Positions 1 to 8,271 of a stretch of DNA of 64,000 bases are shown here, piece by piece (positions within the stretch are counted from its first letter, which is position 1; each line of letters begins with the position of its first letter). The DNA comes from Caulobacter sp. (GTDB lineage Bacteria > Pseudomonadota > Alphaproteobacteria > Caulobacterales > Caulobacteraceae), in contig JAQGIP010000001.1 in NCBI GenBank assembly GCA_028291055.1, forward strand, positions 1 to 64,000, given 5' to 3'. The notes beneath the pieces are model-generated. The model had not been told where the DNA came from and searched no databases. It was given only the letters and a program-made list of their open reading frames with translations. The translations under genes were made by a program, and so were the position numbers.

Positions 1-715
1 AGACCCCGTCGGCGCATTCGAACACCGAGTTGCGGAAGGTCTTGGGCCAGCCGGCCGCCAGGGATGGGCTGGGGGTCTCGGCCAGCCGCCAATGGGTCAT
101 CACCTGGGCCAGGCCGCCCTGCAGCAGGCTGGTAGCGACAGGCCCCGGATGTCCGCCCCCACCCATGGCGTAGAGACGCGCCGCTATGCCGATAGTCGCC
201 AGCCAGGTGGCGCCGCACGACGCCAGGGGGAAGGCCAGGTAGACGGGGCCGTCCCGGCGGGCCGGCTGCTGCTCGTCGAGGATGCCGGCGCTTGCCAGCA
301 CCAGGAAGTCGTCGTGCGGCATGGCCTCGTCGGCATGGCCCTCGGGATAGCTTCCGATGGTGCAGAGGCTGAGCGCCGGGGCCGTCACCGCCAGGGCCGC
401 CGCGTTGAGCCCATGCCGCAAGGCGTCCGCGGGCGGCAGGTCGTGGATCAACACATCGGCGCCGGCGAGCAGGGCGGCGAGGGCGGGACGGCCTTCACCG
501 CGCCAGTCGATGGCCGCGGCGGCCTTGGATCGGTTCCAAGAGGCGAAGGCCACGGTTCCGCGCGTGGGATCGCCCGCCGCCGGCTCCACACGCACCACCT
601 CCGCACCCGCTTCGGCCAGCAACTGGGCGCAGAGGGCGCCCGCGCGGCCCTGGGCCATGTCGATGACCCGGATCCCGGAGAGCACGCCGGGGAGGAGGTC
701 GGCGCGCGCGCTCAT
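1..715 (-). CDS. CaiB/BaiF-type CoA transferase, partial (C-terminus beyond window)
   Basis: The minus-strand reading frame starts with ATG at 715 and is still open at base 1, giving 238 residues of an N-terminal part. The opening GIRVIDMAQGRAGALCAQLL followed by AEAGAEVVRVEP is the typical start of class III CoA transferases (CaiB/BaiF, formyl-CoA transferase-like), which move CoA between carboxylic acids in the cytosol. Its start codon overlaps the stop codon of the SDR gene by four bases (ATGA), so the two are translationally coupled in one operon. A likely role is CoA activation of a pathway acid by transfer from another thioester. The substrate cannot be read from this fragment. Confidence 0.85.
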   Translation of the reverse strand, partial: MSARADLLPGVLSGIRVIDMAQGRAGALCAQLLAEAGAEVVRVEPAAGDPTRGTVAFASWNRSKAAAAIDWRGEGRPALAALLAGADVLIHDLPPADALRHGLNAAALAVTAPALSLCTIGSYPEGHADEAMPHDDFLVLASAGILDEQQPARRDGPVYLAFPLASCGATWLATIGIAARLYAMGGGGHPGPVATSLLQGGLAQVMTHWRLAETPSPSLAAGWPKTFRNSVFECADGV

Positions 716-1581
716 CCCAGCGCCTGCATGGCCGAGCCCTCGGGCAGGAAGATGCTATCGGCGTGCAGGGCGATGTCGGCGGCCAACACCGTCGCGGGCA
801 ACAGATAGCCGTCGGAGGGCGTCAGCTTCAGTTCCTTGACCATGCCGCCGGAGGCATAGACCAGCCGCCCGGTCATGGGCGCCGAGAGGTCGCTGACCAT
901 ATAGAGCACCACGGGGGACAGGCGCTCGGGCGCCCACAAGGCCTTCTGGTCGTCGCTGAGGAATTCGTTAGTCAGGCGGGTGGCGGCCACGGGCGCCAAG
1001 GTCCAGACTCGAACGTTGAAGCGCCGGCCCTCGGCGGCCAGCACATTGCTGAAGCCCCAGACCCCGGCCTTGGCGGCGGCATAGTTGGACTGGCCCATAT
1101 TGCCGAACAGGGCCGAGGTGGAGGTGGTGTTGACGATGACGCCGCCGCCGTTGTCCTTCATCCAGGCGAAGACCGGCCGCGAGACGCAATAGGCGCCCTT
1201 GAGGTGGACGGCGATGACCGCGTCCCAGTCCGCCTCCTCCAGCTTCAGCAGGCTCTTGTCGCGCAGGATGCCGGCGTTGTTGATCAGGATGTCGGCGCGG
1301 CCGAAAGCGTCGATGGCGCTGGCCAGGATCGCGCGGCCCCCCTCCACGGTGCTGACGTCCGACGCGTTGGCCACCGCCTCCCCGCCGGCCGCGATGATCT
1401 CCGCCGCCACGGCCTCAGCCATGGGCGAGACGCCGGCGCCGGCGCCGGTCCCGTCGGGACGGCCGCCGTAGTCGTTGACGACGACGCGGGCCCCTTCGCC
1501 GGCCAGCAGCAGTGCGTGCGAGCGCCCAACGCCGCCGCCTGCTCCGGTGATGATGGCCACCTTGCCCTCAAGCAGACCCAT
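712..1581 (-). CDS. SDR oxidoreductase, 3-hydroxyacyl-CoA dehydrogenase-like
   Basis: A 289-residue classical short-chain dehydrogenase. The Rossmann motif TGAGGGVGRSHA lies near residue 12, NNAG near 97, and the catalytic S-Y-K set is in TSALFGNMGQSNYAAAKAG. The VVNDYGG after the second beta strand resembles the dehydrogenase half of peroxisomal multifunctional enzyme 2 (HSD17B4), so a (3R)-hydroxyacyl-CoA substrate is a reasonable inference. The frame extends further upstream, but the ATG at 1581 is preceded by GGGGAA and begins just before the family's usual first strand. It is the first gene of a leftward operon with the CoA transferase, and a palindromic operator lies 44 bp upstream. Confidence 0.88.
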   Translation of the reverse strand: MGLLEGKVAIITGAGGGVGRSHALLLAGEGARVVVNDYGGRPDGTGAGAGVSPMAEAVAAEIIAAGGEAVANASDVSTVEGGRAILASAIDAFGRADILINNAGILRDKSLLKLEEADWDAVIAVHLKGAYCVSRPVFAWMKDNGGGVIVNTTSTSALFGNMGQSNYAAAKAGVWGFSNVLAAEGRRFNVRVWTLAPVAATRLTNEFLSDDQKALWAPERLSPVVLYMVSDLSAPMTGRLVYASGGMVKELKLTPSDGYLLPATVLAADIALHADSIFLPEGSAMQALG

Positions 1582-1624
1582 TGGCTTACGCTTCCCCCGG
1601 ACTTTCTGTTTGAGTCTCACTTCA

Positions 1625-1644
1625 CCATAGATATACCTCTTTAG
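1625..1644. promoter_or_regulatory. Regulon palindrome, site 1
   Basis: The left half CCATAGATAT and right half ACCTCTTTAG match the block-1 consensus CAATAGAGRTAYCTCTATTG. It lies in the divergent promoter region between the SDR (minus) and phosphotransferase (plus) genes and could control both. Confidence 0.65.
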
Positions 1645-1710
1645 GACATCAAGGGCGCCGCGCGGCAATCCAGCGACCGGGCCGAATCGCAACGAATGGA
1701 GAGAGCAGGC

Positions 1711-2751
1711 GTGACCGCGAACGATGTCCTTGATCCCGCCCGGCGGGCGCGGATCACCGCCTGGCTGGACATTCAGGCGCCTTTGCTAGGTCACGGCCCC
1801 TTGGAAGCGACCCCCCTGTCAGGAGGCTCCAGCAACGATGTCTTCCGCATCACGCGGGGGGCGCGCGTGGCCGTGCTGCGCGCACCCCGGCTGACCGACG
1901 ACCGCATGATCGACCGCGAGGCGCGCGTCCTGGCGGCGCTGGCCGGGTCAGGCATCGCCCATGCGCGGCTGCTCGGCCATTGCACAGACCCCGCCATCCT
2001 GGGGCGACACTTCATCGTCTCCGACCTGGTTGAAGGCGTGGATGGGCCCCAGGTGATGGAGCAGTGCGAAACCTTCGGCGAGCAGGAGGCGGGCGAACTG
2101 GCCTTTGCCGTGGTGGACGCGGCGGCGGGCCTGTCGAACCTGGACTACCGGGCCGTGGGGCTGGAGGATTTCGGCAAGCCGGAGGGTTTCCTGGCCCGGC
2201 AGGTCGATCGATGGCTGGCCATGCTGGCCTCCTATGCCGAGCGCCGCGGCCATGTGGCGCGCGATATTCCGGAGCTGGCCTTCCTCGGCGGCTGGCTGGG
2301 CGAGAACATGCCGCCGCCGGGCGCGCCGGGCCTGATCCACGGCGACATCGGTTTTTCCAACGCCATCTTCAGTCCGGACCGGCCCCGGCGGGTGTTGGCG
2401 ATGCTGGACTGGGAGACGGCCACCATCGGCGACCCGCTGCTCGACCTGGGCCGTGCGGTGCTGCCCATGCGCGGGGAGGGGCGGGCGCACCAACCGACCC
2501 GGCTGCACGACTACCGCAAATTTCCCACCCGCGAAGCCCTGGGCCGGGCCTATGAGGCGGCCACGGGCCGCTCGGTCGCCCACCTCGACTACTATGTGGT
2601 GCTGGCCCACTTCAAACTGGCCGTCATCCTGGAACGCCACCACACTACGGCGGTGACCCGACCCGACCCCCAAGGCCAGGCCAGGATGTTGGCCGACTAT
2701 GGCCTGGAACTGTTCTCAAGGGCCGCGGCCATCGCCCGCAAACAGGCCTGA
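1711..2751 (+). CDS. APH-family phosphotransferase (ACAD10/11-type kinase)
   Basis: A 346-residue aminoglycoside-phosphotransferase-fold kinase. The substrate-entry motif LSGGSSNDVFRI, the catalytic loop LIHGDIGFSNAIF and the metal-binding LDWETATIGDPLLDLGRA are all present. I prefer the GTG at 1711 because GGAGAG lies about seven bases upstream; an in-frame ATG exists at 1696. Proteins of this subfamily are related to the kinase domain of vertebrate ACAD10/11, where a 4-hydroxyacyl-CoA is phosphorylated so that a partner dehydrogenase-fold domain can remove the phosphate. An ACAD11-like dehydrogenase is indeed encoded at 43841, so the same chemistry may be split over two genes here. Antibiotic resistance is unlikely in this setting. 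Confidence 0.82.
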   Translation: MTANDVLDPARRARITAWLDIQAPLLGHGPLEATPLSGGSSNDVFRITRGARVAVLRAPRLTDDRMIDREARVLAALAGSGIAHARLLGHCTDPAILGRHFIVSDLVEGVDGPQVMEQCETFGEQEAGELAFAVVDAAAGLSNLDYRAVGLEDFGKPEGFLARQVDRWLAMLASYAERRGHVARDIPELAFLGGWLGENMPPPGAPGLIHGDIGFSNAIFSPDRPRRVLAMLDWETATIGDPLLDLGRAVLPMRGEGRAHQPTRLHDYRKFPTREALGRAYEAATGRSVAHLDYYVVLAHFKLAVILERHHTTAVTRPDPQGQARMLADYGLELFSRAAAIARKQA

Positions 2752-2770
2752 GACCACCTGGAGACGATGC

Positions 2771-3520
2771 GTGACCGACAACCTTTTTGATCTCACCGGC
2801 AAGGTGGCCCTGGTCACCGGCGGCAGCCGCGGCCTGGGCCGGGCCATAGCCCTGGGCTTCGCGGCGGCCGGCGCCGACCTGATCATCGCCAGCCGCAAGC
2901 TGGAGGCCTGCGAGGCCGTGGCCGGGGAGATACGCGCCCTGGGCCGCCGCGCCCTGGCCGTCCAGTGCCACGTGGGCCAGTGGGATGATCTGCAGCGCCT
3001 GACCGACCAGGCCTATGAGGCGTTCGGGCGGGTGGACGTCCTGGTCAACAACGCCGGCATGTCGCCCCTGGCCGCCTCGTCCCTGGAAACCACCGAGGCG
3101 CTGTTCGACAAGATCGTCGATGTGAACTTCAAGGGCGTGTTCCGGCTGACCGCCCTGATCGGCTCGCGCATGGCCGAGGACGGCGGCGGCAGCATCATCA
3201 ACGTTTCCAGCATGGGCGCCGCCAAGCCGCGCCCCTTCATCGCTCCCTATGCCGGCGCCAAGGCCGCGCTGAACACCATCTCGGTGGCCTTCGCGGAAGA
3301 GTTCGGCGGCGGCGGGGTGAGGGTCAACGTGATTTCGCCGGGCGGTTTCCTCACCGACGTGTCCGGGGAATGGGCCAACGACGAGAGCCTGAAGGCCACG
3401 GTGGCGCTGGGCCGATTTGGCCGGCCGCAGGAGATCGTCTCCACCGCCCTCTACCTGGCCAGCGACCACAGCAGCTACACCACCGGGGCAAACATCTGGG
3501 TGAACGGGGGAGGGCGCTGA
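2771..3520 (+). CDS. SDR family oxidoreductase
   Basis: A 249-residue classical SDR. TGGSRGLGRAIA (NAD(P)-binding glycines), NNAGMSPL, the catalytic Ser in INVSSMGAA and YAGAKAALN are in the expected order, and the C-terminal TTGANIWVNGGG closes the fold as in glucose/3-oxoacyl reductase-like members. The GTG at 2771 has GGAG ten bases upstream and gives the normal N-terminus (LFDLTGKVALVTGG). It follows the phosphotransferase by 19 bp in the same direction, suggesting one transcript. The likely step is reversible oxidation of a hydroxyl group on a CoA-bound or free intermediate; the substrate is not evident. Confidence 0.87.
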   Translation: MTDNLFDLTGKVALVTGGSRGLGRAIALGFAAAGADLIIASRKLEACEAVAGEIRALGRRALAVQCHVGQWDDLQRLTDQAYEAFGRVDVLVNNAGMSPLAASSLETTEALFDKIVDVNFKGVFRLTALIGSRMAEDGGGSIINVSSMGAAKPRPFIAPYAGAKAALNTISVAFAEEFGGGGVRVNVISPGGFLTDVSGEWANDESLKATVALGRFGRPQEIVSTALYLASDHSSYTTGANIWVNGGGR

Positions 3521-3541
3521 CCCCTTTCCCGGCGTTTCATG

Positions 3542-3561
3542 CAATAGACATACCTCAAGGA
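3542..3561. promoter_or_regulatory. Regulon palindrome, site 2 (in front of the regulator gene)
   Basis: CAATAGACAT is a good left half-site and ACCTCAAGGA a weaker right half-site of the 20-bp consensus. It lies 42 bp before the GntR start, which suggests autoregulation. Confidence 0.6.
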
Positions 3562-3603
3562 TGATTTTATCCACGGTCAGGGCAAAGAGGGATCCGGCGC
3601 GAC

Positions 3604-4476
3604 ATGCAAAAGAACGGCAAGGCCAGCAACGACGGCTCGACGGCGGTCCGCAAGGTGGCCAAGGCGCTTCGTGCGGTCAGCCTGAATTCGGAACCGGGCG
3701 CCTTCCTGGGCTCCGAGGAAGACCTTTTCACCACCCACAAGGTCAGCCGTCCCACCTTCCGCCAGGCCGCCGCGCTGCTGGCCCAGGAGCAGGTGCTGAT
3801 CATCAAGCGCGGGGTGGGCGGAGGCTATTTCAGCAGCCGTCCCAAGGCGGAGGCGGTGACCCACACCGCCGCCATCTTTCTGCAGGGCAAGGGCACGACA
3901 TTGCAGGAGATTATGCGCGCCATCGTGCCGATCTGGATCGAGCTGTCCAAGGCCGCCACCCTGAGCGGCAATGAGGTGGCGCGCGAGCGGCTTCGGCAGT
4001 TCGCCCACGAGGACGCCGGCCGCTCCATGGCCCACCTCGCCGAGGGGACGTTCGACGTCGAGGAATATGTCGCCTACCTGCGCTCGGAGCGGGAGTTCGC
4101 CTCCCTGGTCGAGGAGCTTTCGGAGAATACCGTCCTCGCCCTCTTCCTCGAAATCCTCAACGATTTCTGCGCCAACCTGCCGAGAGCTCAGGATATTTTC
4201 CGCCGCAATCCGGTGCGGGTGTTTGAGTATTCCGAGATGCGGCGCCGGGTGATGGAGGCCATCATCGACCGCGACGAGCAGATCGCCGCGGTGCAGGCCG
4301 AACGGTGCGCCAAGACCCAGATCTCCTGGCTGACGGAGGACTCGCTGGACAATGCCGGGGCCAAGAAGGACTTCGCGACGGCGCTGGATTTCAGCGCCAG
4401 GACCGTGGCATCGGAGGAACATCCCCGGGGCCGGCGGCCCCGCCTCGCGAACCCGCGCGCGGGCGGTGGACATTGA
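3604..4476 (+). CDS. GntR-family transcriptional regulator with FCD-like ligand domain
   Basis: A 290-residue regulator. Residues about 37-85 carry the GntR winged helix-turn-helix: LGSEEDLFTTHKVSRPTFRQ, then LLAQEQVLIIKRGVGGGYF, the wing. The remaining alpha-helical 200 residues fit an FCD (FadR C-terminal) effector domain, which typically binds acyl-CoAs or carboxylic acids. It is the only DNA-binding regulator I see in the first 50 kb. It lies directly behind one copy of the repeated palindrome and directly before another, so I infer that it is the local regulator of the whole catabolic island, probably a repressor relieved by a pathway intermediate. The ATG at 3604 has only a moderate ribosome site (AGGGAT). 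Confidence 0.88.
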   Translation: MQKNGKASNDGSTAVRKVAKALRAVSLNSEPGAFLGSEEDLFTTHKVSRPTFRQAAALLAQEQVLIIKRGVGGGYFSSRPKAEAVTHTAAIFLQGKGTTLQEIMRAIVPIWIELSKAATLSGNEVARERLRQFAHEDAGRSMAHLAEGTFDVEEYVAYLRSEREFASLVEELSENTVLALFLEILNDFCANLPRAQDIFRRNPVRVFEYSEMRRRVMEAIIDRDEQIAAVQAERCAKTQISWLTEDSLDNAGAKKDFATALDFSARTVASEEHPRGRRPRLANPRAGGGH

Positions 4477-4495
4477 TATAGAGGTACCTTAATTG
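4476..4495. promoter_or_regulatory. Regulon palindrome, site 3
   Basis: The left half ATATAGAGGT is near consensus; the right half is ACCTTAATTG. The site begins on the last base of the GntR stop codon and ends about 30 bp before the next gene, so the acyl-CoA ligase appears to have its own controlled promoter rather than only read-through. Confidence 0.65.
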
Positions 4496-4527
4496 CCATC
4501 ATCAGTGCTGGCGATGGGGTTATGAGA

Positions 4528-6030
4528 ATGTCTCGACTGGTGGCCCTTCTCAAGGGCGTGCTCGCGATTGATCCCGCGGCCGACGCCGTGGAATTCCAGG
4601 AACACTGGCTGAGCTGGGGCGCCCTGGCGGCGACCATGGCCGCCATGGACGCCCACCTCACCGCCCACGGCCTTGGCCCCGACGCTCGGGTCGGCGTGGT
4701 GTTGCGCAACCGCCCGGAGATGATCGCGGCGATCGCGGAGATGATGCGCTCCCAACGATGCATGGTGACCCTCAACGCCTCCTATCCCGACGTCCGGTTG
4801 GCCGAGGATGTGGCCGAGACGGCCGTTCCCGCCATCGTCATCCATGCCCTCGACTGGGCCCGCGATGCCGTGCGCCGGGCTGCCGAGCAGGCGGGGGTGC
4901 TGGTGATCGAGGTCGGCGGCGTGGAGGGGGTGAGCGTGCGCCAAGCCCCGGACCGTTCGCGCGGCGAGGGCGCTTGGCGGGTCTCCGCGTCGGCAACCGC
5001 CATGGAGATGCTGACCAGCGGCACCACGGGCAAGCCCAAGCGCATCCCCATCGCACGGCTGGGCTTCGAGACCTCCCTGCTGGAGGCGGTGCAGTACGAA
5101 TCCGGCCGTTCCGGCGACGACAAACCGGCCCTGCGCACCGGGGTCCAGATTCTGGCGGCGCCCTTCGCCCACACCGCCGGCGTGCAGGCGGTGATGAATG
5201 TACTGCTGTCGGGCCGCCGGTCCTGCCTGCTCGAGAAGTTCACGGTCGAGGCCTTCCGTGGCGCCATCGTGCGCCATCGCCCCAAGGTCGTCTCGGCCAC
5301 CCCGGCCGCCGTGCAGATGCTGGTGGACGCGGGCGTTCCGCGCGAGGATCTGTCCAGCTTGGTGGCCTTCCGCACCGGCGCCGCGGCGCTGGATCCCGAC
5401 CTGGCGGACCGCTTCACCGACCTCTACGGCGTGCCCATCCTGCAGAATTACGGCGCGACGGAGTTTGGCGGCGTGGCCGGCTGGACGCCAGGGGACTTCC
5501 GCGCCCTGTTCAAGGAAAAGCGCGGGAGCGTCGGCCGAATCAACCCTGGAATCTATGCTCGCGTGGTGTCGCCTGAGACCGGCGAGGCCCTGGCGGCCGG
5601 AGAGCAGGGGTTGCTGGAGCTGAAGGCCCCGCACGTTAGCGACGGCGTCTCGTGGCTACGCACCTCCGACCTGGCGGTCCTGGACGACGACCGCTTCCTG
5701 TGGATCAAGGGGCGCGCCGACGGGGCCATCGTGCGCGGCGGCTTCAAGATCCAGCCGGAGGATGTGGCCACCGCCCTGCAAGGCCATCCCTCGATCCGCG
5801 AAGCGGTGGTGGTGGGCATCGCTGACGCCCGCCTTGGGGCCGCTCCGGCGGCGGCCTATACACTGGTAGCAGATGCGCCCGAGCTAACTGACGACGCGTT
5901 GAAACAGTACCTGCGCGACCGTCTGGCGCCCTATCAGGTACCGGTGCGCTTCCTGCGGCTGGAGGAGATGCCGCGCACCGAGTCGATGAAGATCAGCCTG
6001 GTGGCGGTAAAGGGCCTTCTTGAGGCCTAG
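4528..6030 (+). CDS. AMP-forming acyl-CoA synthetase
   Basis: A 500-residue ANL-superfamily ligase that converts a carboxylic acid, ATP and CoA to the acyl-CoA. The P-loop MEMLTSGTTGKPK lies near residue 160, NYGATEFGG (A5 motif) near 310, LRTSDLAVLDDDRFLWIKGR (A7/A8 hinge) near 380, and the C-terminal catalytic Lys region is PRTESMKISLV. The ATG at 4528 has GGGG eight bases upstream; an ATG two codons earlier is too close to it. It is one of four AMP-forming ligases in this island and may be one of the activating steps. It converges on the dehydrogenase gene at 6027 with overlapping stop codons. Confidence 0.87.
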   Translation: MSRLVALLKGVLAIDPAADAVEFQEHWLSWGALAATMAAMDAHLTAHGLGPDARVGVVLRNRPEMIAAIAEMMRSQRCMVTLNASYPDVRLAEDVAETAVPAIVIHALDWARDAVRRAAEQAGVLVIEVGGVEGVSVRQAPDRSRGEGAWRVSASATAMEMLTSGTTGKPKRIPIARLGFETSLLEAVQYESGRSGDDKPALRTGVQILAAPFAHTAGVQAVMNVLLSGRRSCLLEKFTVEAFRGAIVRHRPKVVSATPAAVQMLVDAGVPREDLSSLVAFRTGAAALDPDLADRFTDLYGVPILQNYGATEFGGVAGWTPGDFRALFKEKRGSVGRINPGIYARVVSPETGEALAAGEQGLLELKAPHVSDGVSWLRTSDLAVLDDDRFLWIKGRADGAIVRGGFKIQPEDVATALQGHPSIREAVVVGIADARLGAAPAAAYTLVADAPELTDDALKQYLRDRLAPYQVPVRFLRLEEMPRTESMKISLVAVKGLLEA

Positions 6031-7202
6031 CGGCTGCGCGGCAGCTCCAGCACCCGGTCGGCGATGATCTCCTTCTGGATCTCGGAGGTGCCGCCGGCGA
6101 TGGTCAGCACCCAGCCCCAGAGGTATTCGAAGGTCCACTGATTGCCGGCGCGGTTCTCGCCATAGTCCAGGAACCGGGGCCCCAGGATTTTGCCCACCAG
6201 GTCGTTGAGCCTGCGCTCGGCCTGGGTGACCAGCAGTTTGATCATCGAACCCTCGGGCCCGGGCGAGCCCATGCGATCAACCCGCGCCACATTGGACACC
6301 GCCATGGCGCGCAACGCCATCGCATCGGCCTTCAACTCGCCTAAGGCGTGGGCGATCTCCGGGTCGCTGAAGGCGATCGTGCCGTCCACCAGCCGTTCGG
6401 TCCTGGCGAGTGCGATGACCCGCTCGACCTTGTCCGCCAGGGACAGCTGATCGCGCAGGAAGGAGGTGCCGCGTTCGAAGGCCAGGGTCGACATGGCCAC
6501 GGCCCAGCCGCCGCCGACCTCGCCCACCACATTGGTCAGCGGGATGCGCACCTCGTCATAGAAGGTGGCGTTGATCTCCGACTCGCCGAACATGGTGCGG
6601 ATGGGTACGACCTCGATGCCCGGGGTGGTCATGTCGCAGATTACCCAGGTCAGGCCCTTGTGCCGTTCCGAGCCCGGCTCGGTGCGCACCAGCAACTCCT
6701 GATAGCGCGACTGGCGCGCCGCGGAGGTCCAAGTCTTCTGGCCGGTGACCACAAGATGTTCGCCGTCCACCTCGCCGCAGGTGCGCACGGCCGCCAGATC
6801 GGAGCCGGCGTTGGGCTCCGAGAATCCCTGGCACCACACCACCTCGCCCTTGAGAATCTTGGGCAGATGGAAGGCCTTCTGCGCTTCGGTTCCGCCGGCG
6901 ATCAGGGTGGGGCCGGCGTGGGTGAGCGCGATCAGCAGCATGCCGAAAGAGGGCGCCTTGGCGCGCACCGTCTCCTCATACCAGATCAGCTGCTGGACGG
7001 CGGTCAGGCCCAGGCCGCCGTATTCCTTCGGCCAGTTGGGCCCGGCCAGGCCGCCCTCATACTGGCGCTTCTGCCAGGCCAGGTCGAAGGCCGCCGCCGG
7101 ATCTCCCTCGGGCGGGCGTTCTTCTTTGGGTTTGTTGTCGGCCAGCCAGGCGCGCGCCTTGTCGCGATAGGCGCGGTCGGCGTCGCTATAGTCGAGGTTC
7201 AT
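6027..7202 (-). CDS. Acyl-CoA dehydrogenase, alpha-type subunit
   Basis: A 391-residue flavoprotein of the FadE family. FSEPNAGSDLAAVRT and TGQKTWTS (FAD/substrate region), LAFERG with Glu at the helix-G position used as catalytic base in several family members, and a C-terminal IAGGTSEIQKEII flavin-contact motif are all present. It directly follows a shorter homologue (7222) that lacks these C-terminal features, so the pair probably forms an alpha2beta2 enzyme like the steroid-degrading ChsE pairs of actinobacteria. Such enzymes desaturate bulky CoA thioesters. It is the last gene of a leftward operon starting near 10326. Its stop codon shares three of four bases with that of the converging ligase. 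Confidence 0.88.
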   Translation of the reverse strand: MNLDYSDADRAYRDKARAWLADNKPKEERPPEGDPAAAFDLAWQKRQYEGGLAGPNWPKEYGGLGLTAVQQLIWYEETVRAKAPSFGMLLIALTHAGPTLIAGGTEAQKAFHLPKILKGEVVWCQGFSEPNAGSDLAAVRTCGEVDGEHLVVTGQKTWTSAARQSRYQELLVRTEPGSERHKGLTWVICDMTTPGIEVVPIRTMFGESEINATFYDEVRIPLTNVVGEVGGGWAVAMSTLAFERGTSFLRDQLSLADKVERVIALARTERLVDGTIAFSDPEIAHALGELKADAMALRAMAVSNVARVDRMGSPGPEGSMIKLLVTQAERRLNDLVGKILGPRFLDYGENRAGNQWTFEYLWGWVLTIAGGTSEIQKEIIADRVLELPRSR

Positions 7203-7221
7203 GGGGGTTATCCTCGCAGCG

Positions 7222-8226
7222 TCACAGCGGCGCCAGTTCGGCGGCGACGATCAGTTCCAGATGGTCTCGGGTCAGGCCGCACCAGCGGGTCAGCACATTG
7301 GCGCGCTTCAGATAGAGGTGGGCGTCGAAGTCATCGGTGACGCCGATCCCGCCGTGCAGCTGGATGTTGGCGTCGGCGTTCGCCATCGCGGCCCGGCCGG
7401 ACAGGGTGAAGGCAGCCATGGCCTGGGCGGTGGCGTCGCTACGGTCCTCGTCCATGGACAGGGCGGCGAAGAACAGCAGGGCCTTGGTCTGCTCACAGCG
7501 GGCAGCCATTTCCGCGATGGGGTGGCGCACGGCCTGATAGCTGCCGATCTTCTTGCCGAAGGTCTCGCGGATCTTGGCGTAGGCGTTGATCATGTCGCGG
7601 GTAGCCTCCGCGCCGCCCTGCAGCATGGCCGCCACCAGGAGGACGAAGAGGTCGCGCAGGCCAGGCCCGGCCACATGCGCCACCACCGTGAAGTCGCCCA
7701 GGTCGGCTACCGCCATGGTGACCGACTTGTCTAGACAGGGGCGCAGGGGCGGCATGGTTCCCGTCAGCAGCCAGGCGCCGCGCGCGTCCAGGAAAAGCAG
7801 GTGGTCGGCGTCGTGACAGTCGTAGAGCCGCACCGGGCCGGACAGGGCCGCGGCGCCGACGGCGATGCGCCCGTCCGCCACGGCCAGCGCGGCGGCCTTT
7901 CCCCCTTCGGCAAAGGCCTGGGCCAGGTCGCTCAAGCCTGCGCCGGCGCAGAGCTGGGCGGCCAGGGCGTTGTGGATGATGTGAGTGGGCGCCAGGACCC
8001 GGCCCAGTTCGCGGGCGATCAGCATCTGTTCTACCGCGCCCAGCCCCAGGCCGCCGGCCTCCGTGGACAGGCCCACGGCGCACCAACCCTGCGCGGCCGT
8101 CAGCCGGCGCGGCGGCAGACGCGCGGCCTCGTCGCCATGCAGGCGCGAGACCGGCAGGGCGCGCGCCAGAAAGGTGATGACAGCTTCGACGAGCTGCTGC
8201 TGGTCGCTGTCAGGCGTGAGGTCCAC
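7222..8226 (-). CDS. Acyl-CoA dehydrogenase, degenerate beta-type subunit
   Basis: A 334-residue dehydrogenase homologue, shorter than the usual 380-400. It retains KIRETFGKKIGSYQAVRH and NIQLHGGIGVTDDFDAHLY, but it has no Glu at the helix-G position (LVAAMLQGGAEATRD) and ends with RANVLTRWCG in place of GGTxEIQ. I read it as the non-catalytic or flavin-supporting partner of the alpha chain at 6027. The start is GTG with AGGAAA upstream. It lies 19 bp before the alpha gene and 45 bp after the enoyl-CoA hydratase gene, in one leftward operon. Confidence 0.84.
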   Translation of the reverse strand: MDLTPDSDQQQLVEAVITFLARALPVSRLHGDEAARLPPRRLTAAQGWCAVGLSTEAGGLGLGAVEQMLIARELGRVLAPTHIIHNALAAQLCAGAGLSDLAQAFAEGGKAAALAVADGRIAVGAAALSGPVRLYDCHDADHLLFLDARGAWLLTGTMPPLRPCLDKSVTMAVADLGDFTVVAHVAGPGLRDLFVLLVAAMLQGGAEATRDMINAYAKIRETFGKKIGSYQAVRHPIAEMAARCEQTKALLFFAALSMDEDRSDATAQAMAAFTLSGRAAMANADANIQLHGGIGVTDDFDAHLYLKRANVLTRWCGLTRDHLELIVAAELAPL

Positions 8227-8271
8227 GGTGGGCGTTTCCTTGGCGGGGCCATGAGTGAGGGGAAGGGCGGA

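Noticed and set aside
1711-2751. The phosphotransferase as an aminoglycoside-resistance gene
   Set aside because: The fold is shared, but the operon setting and the ACAD10/11-like subfamily features argue for a metabolic kinase.
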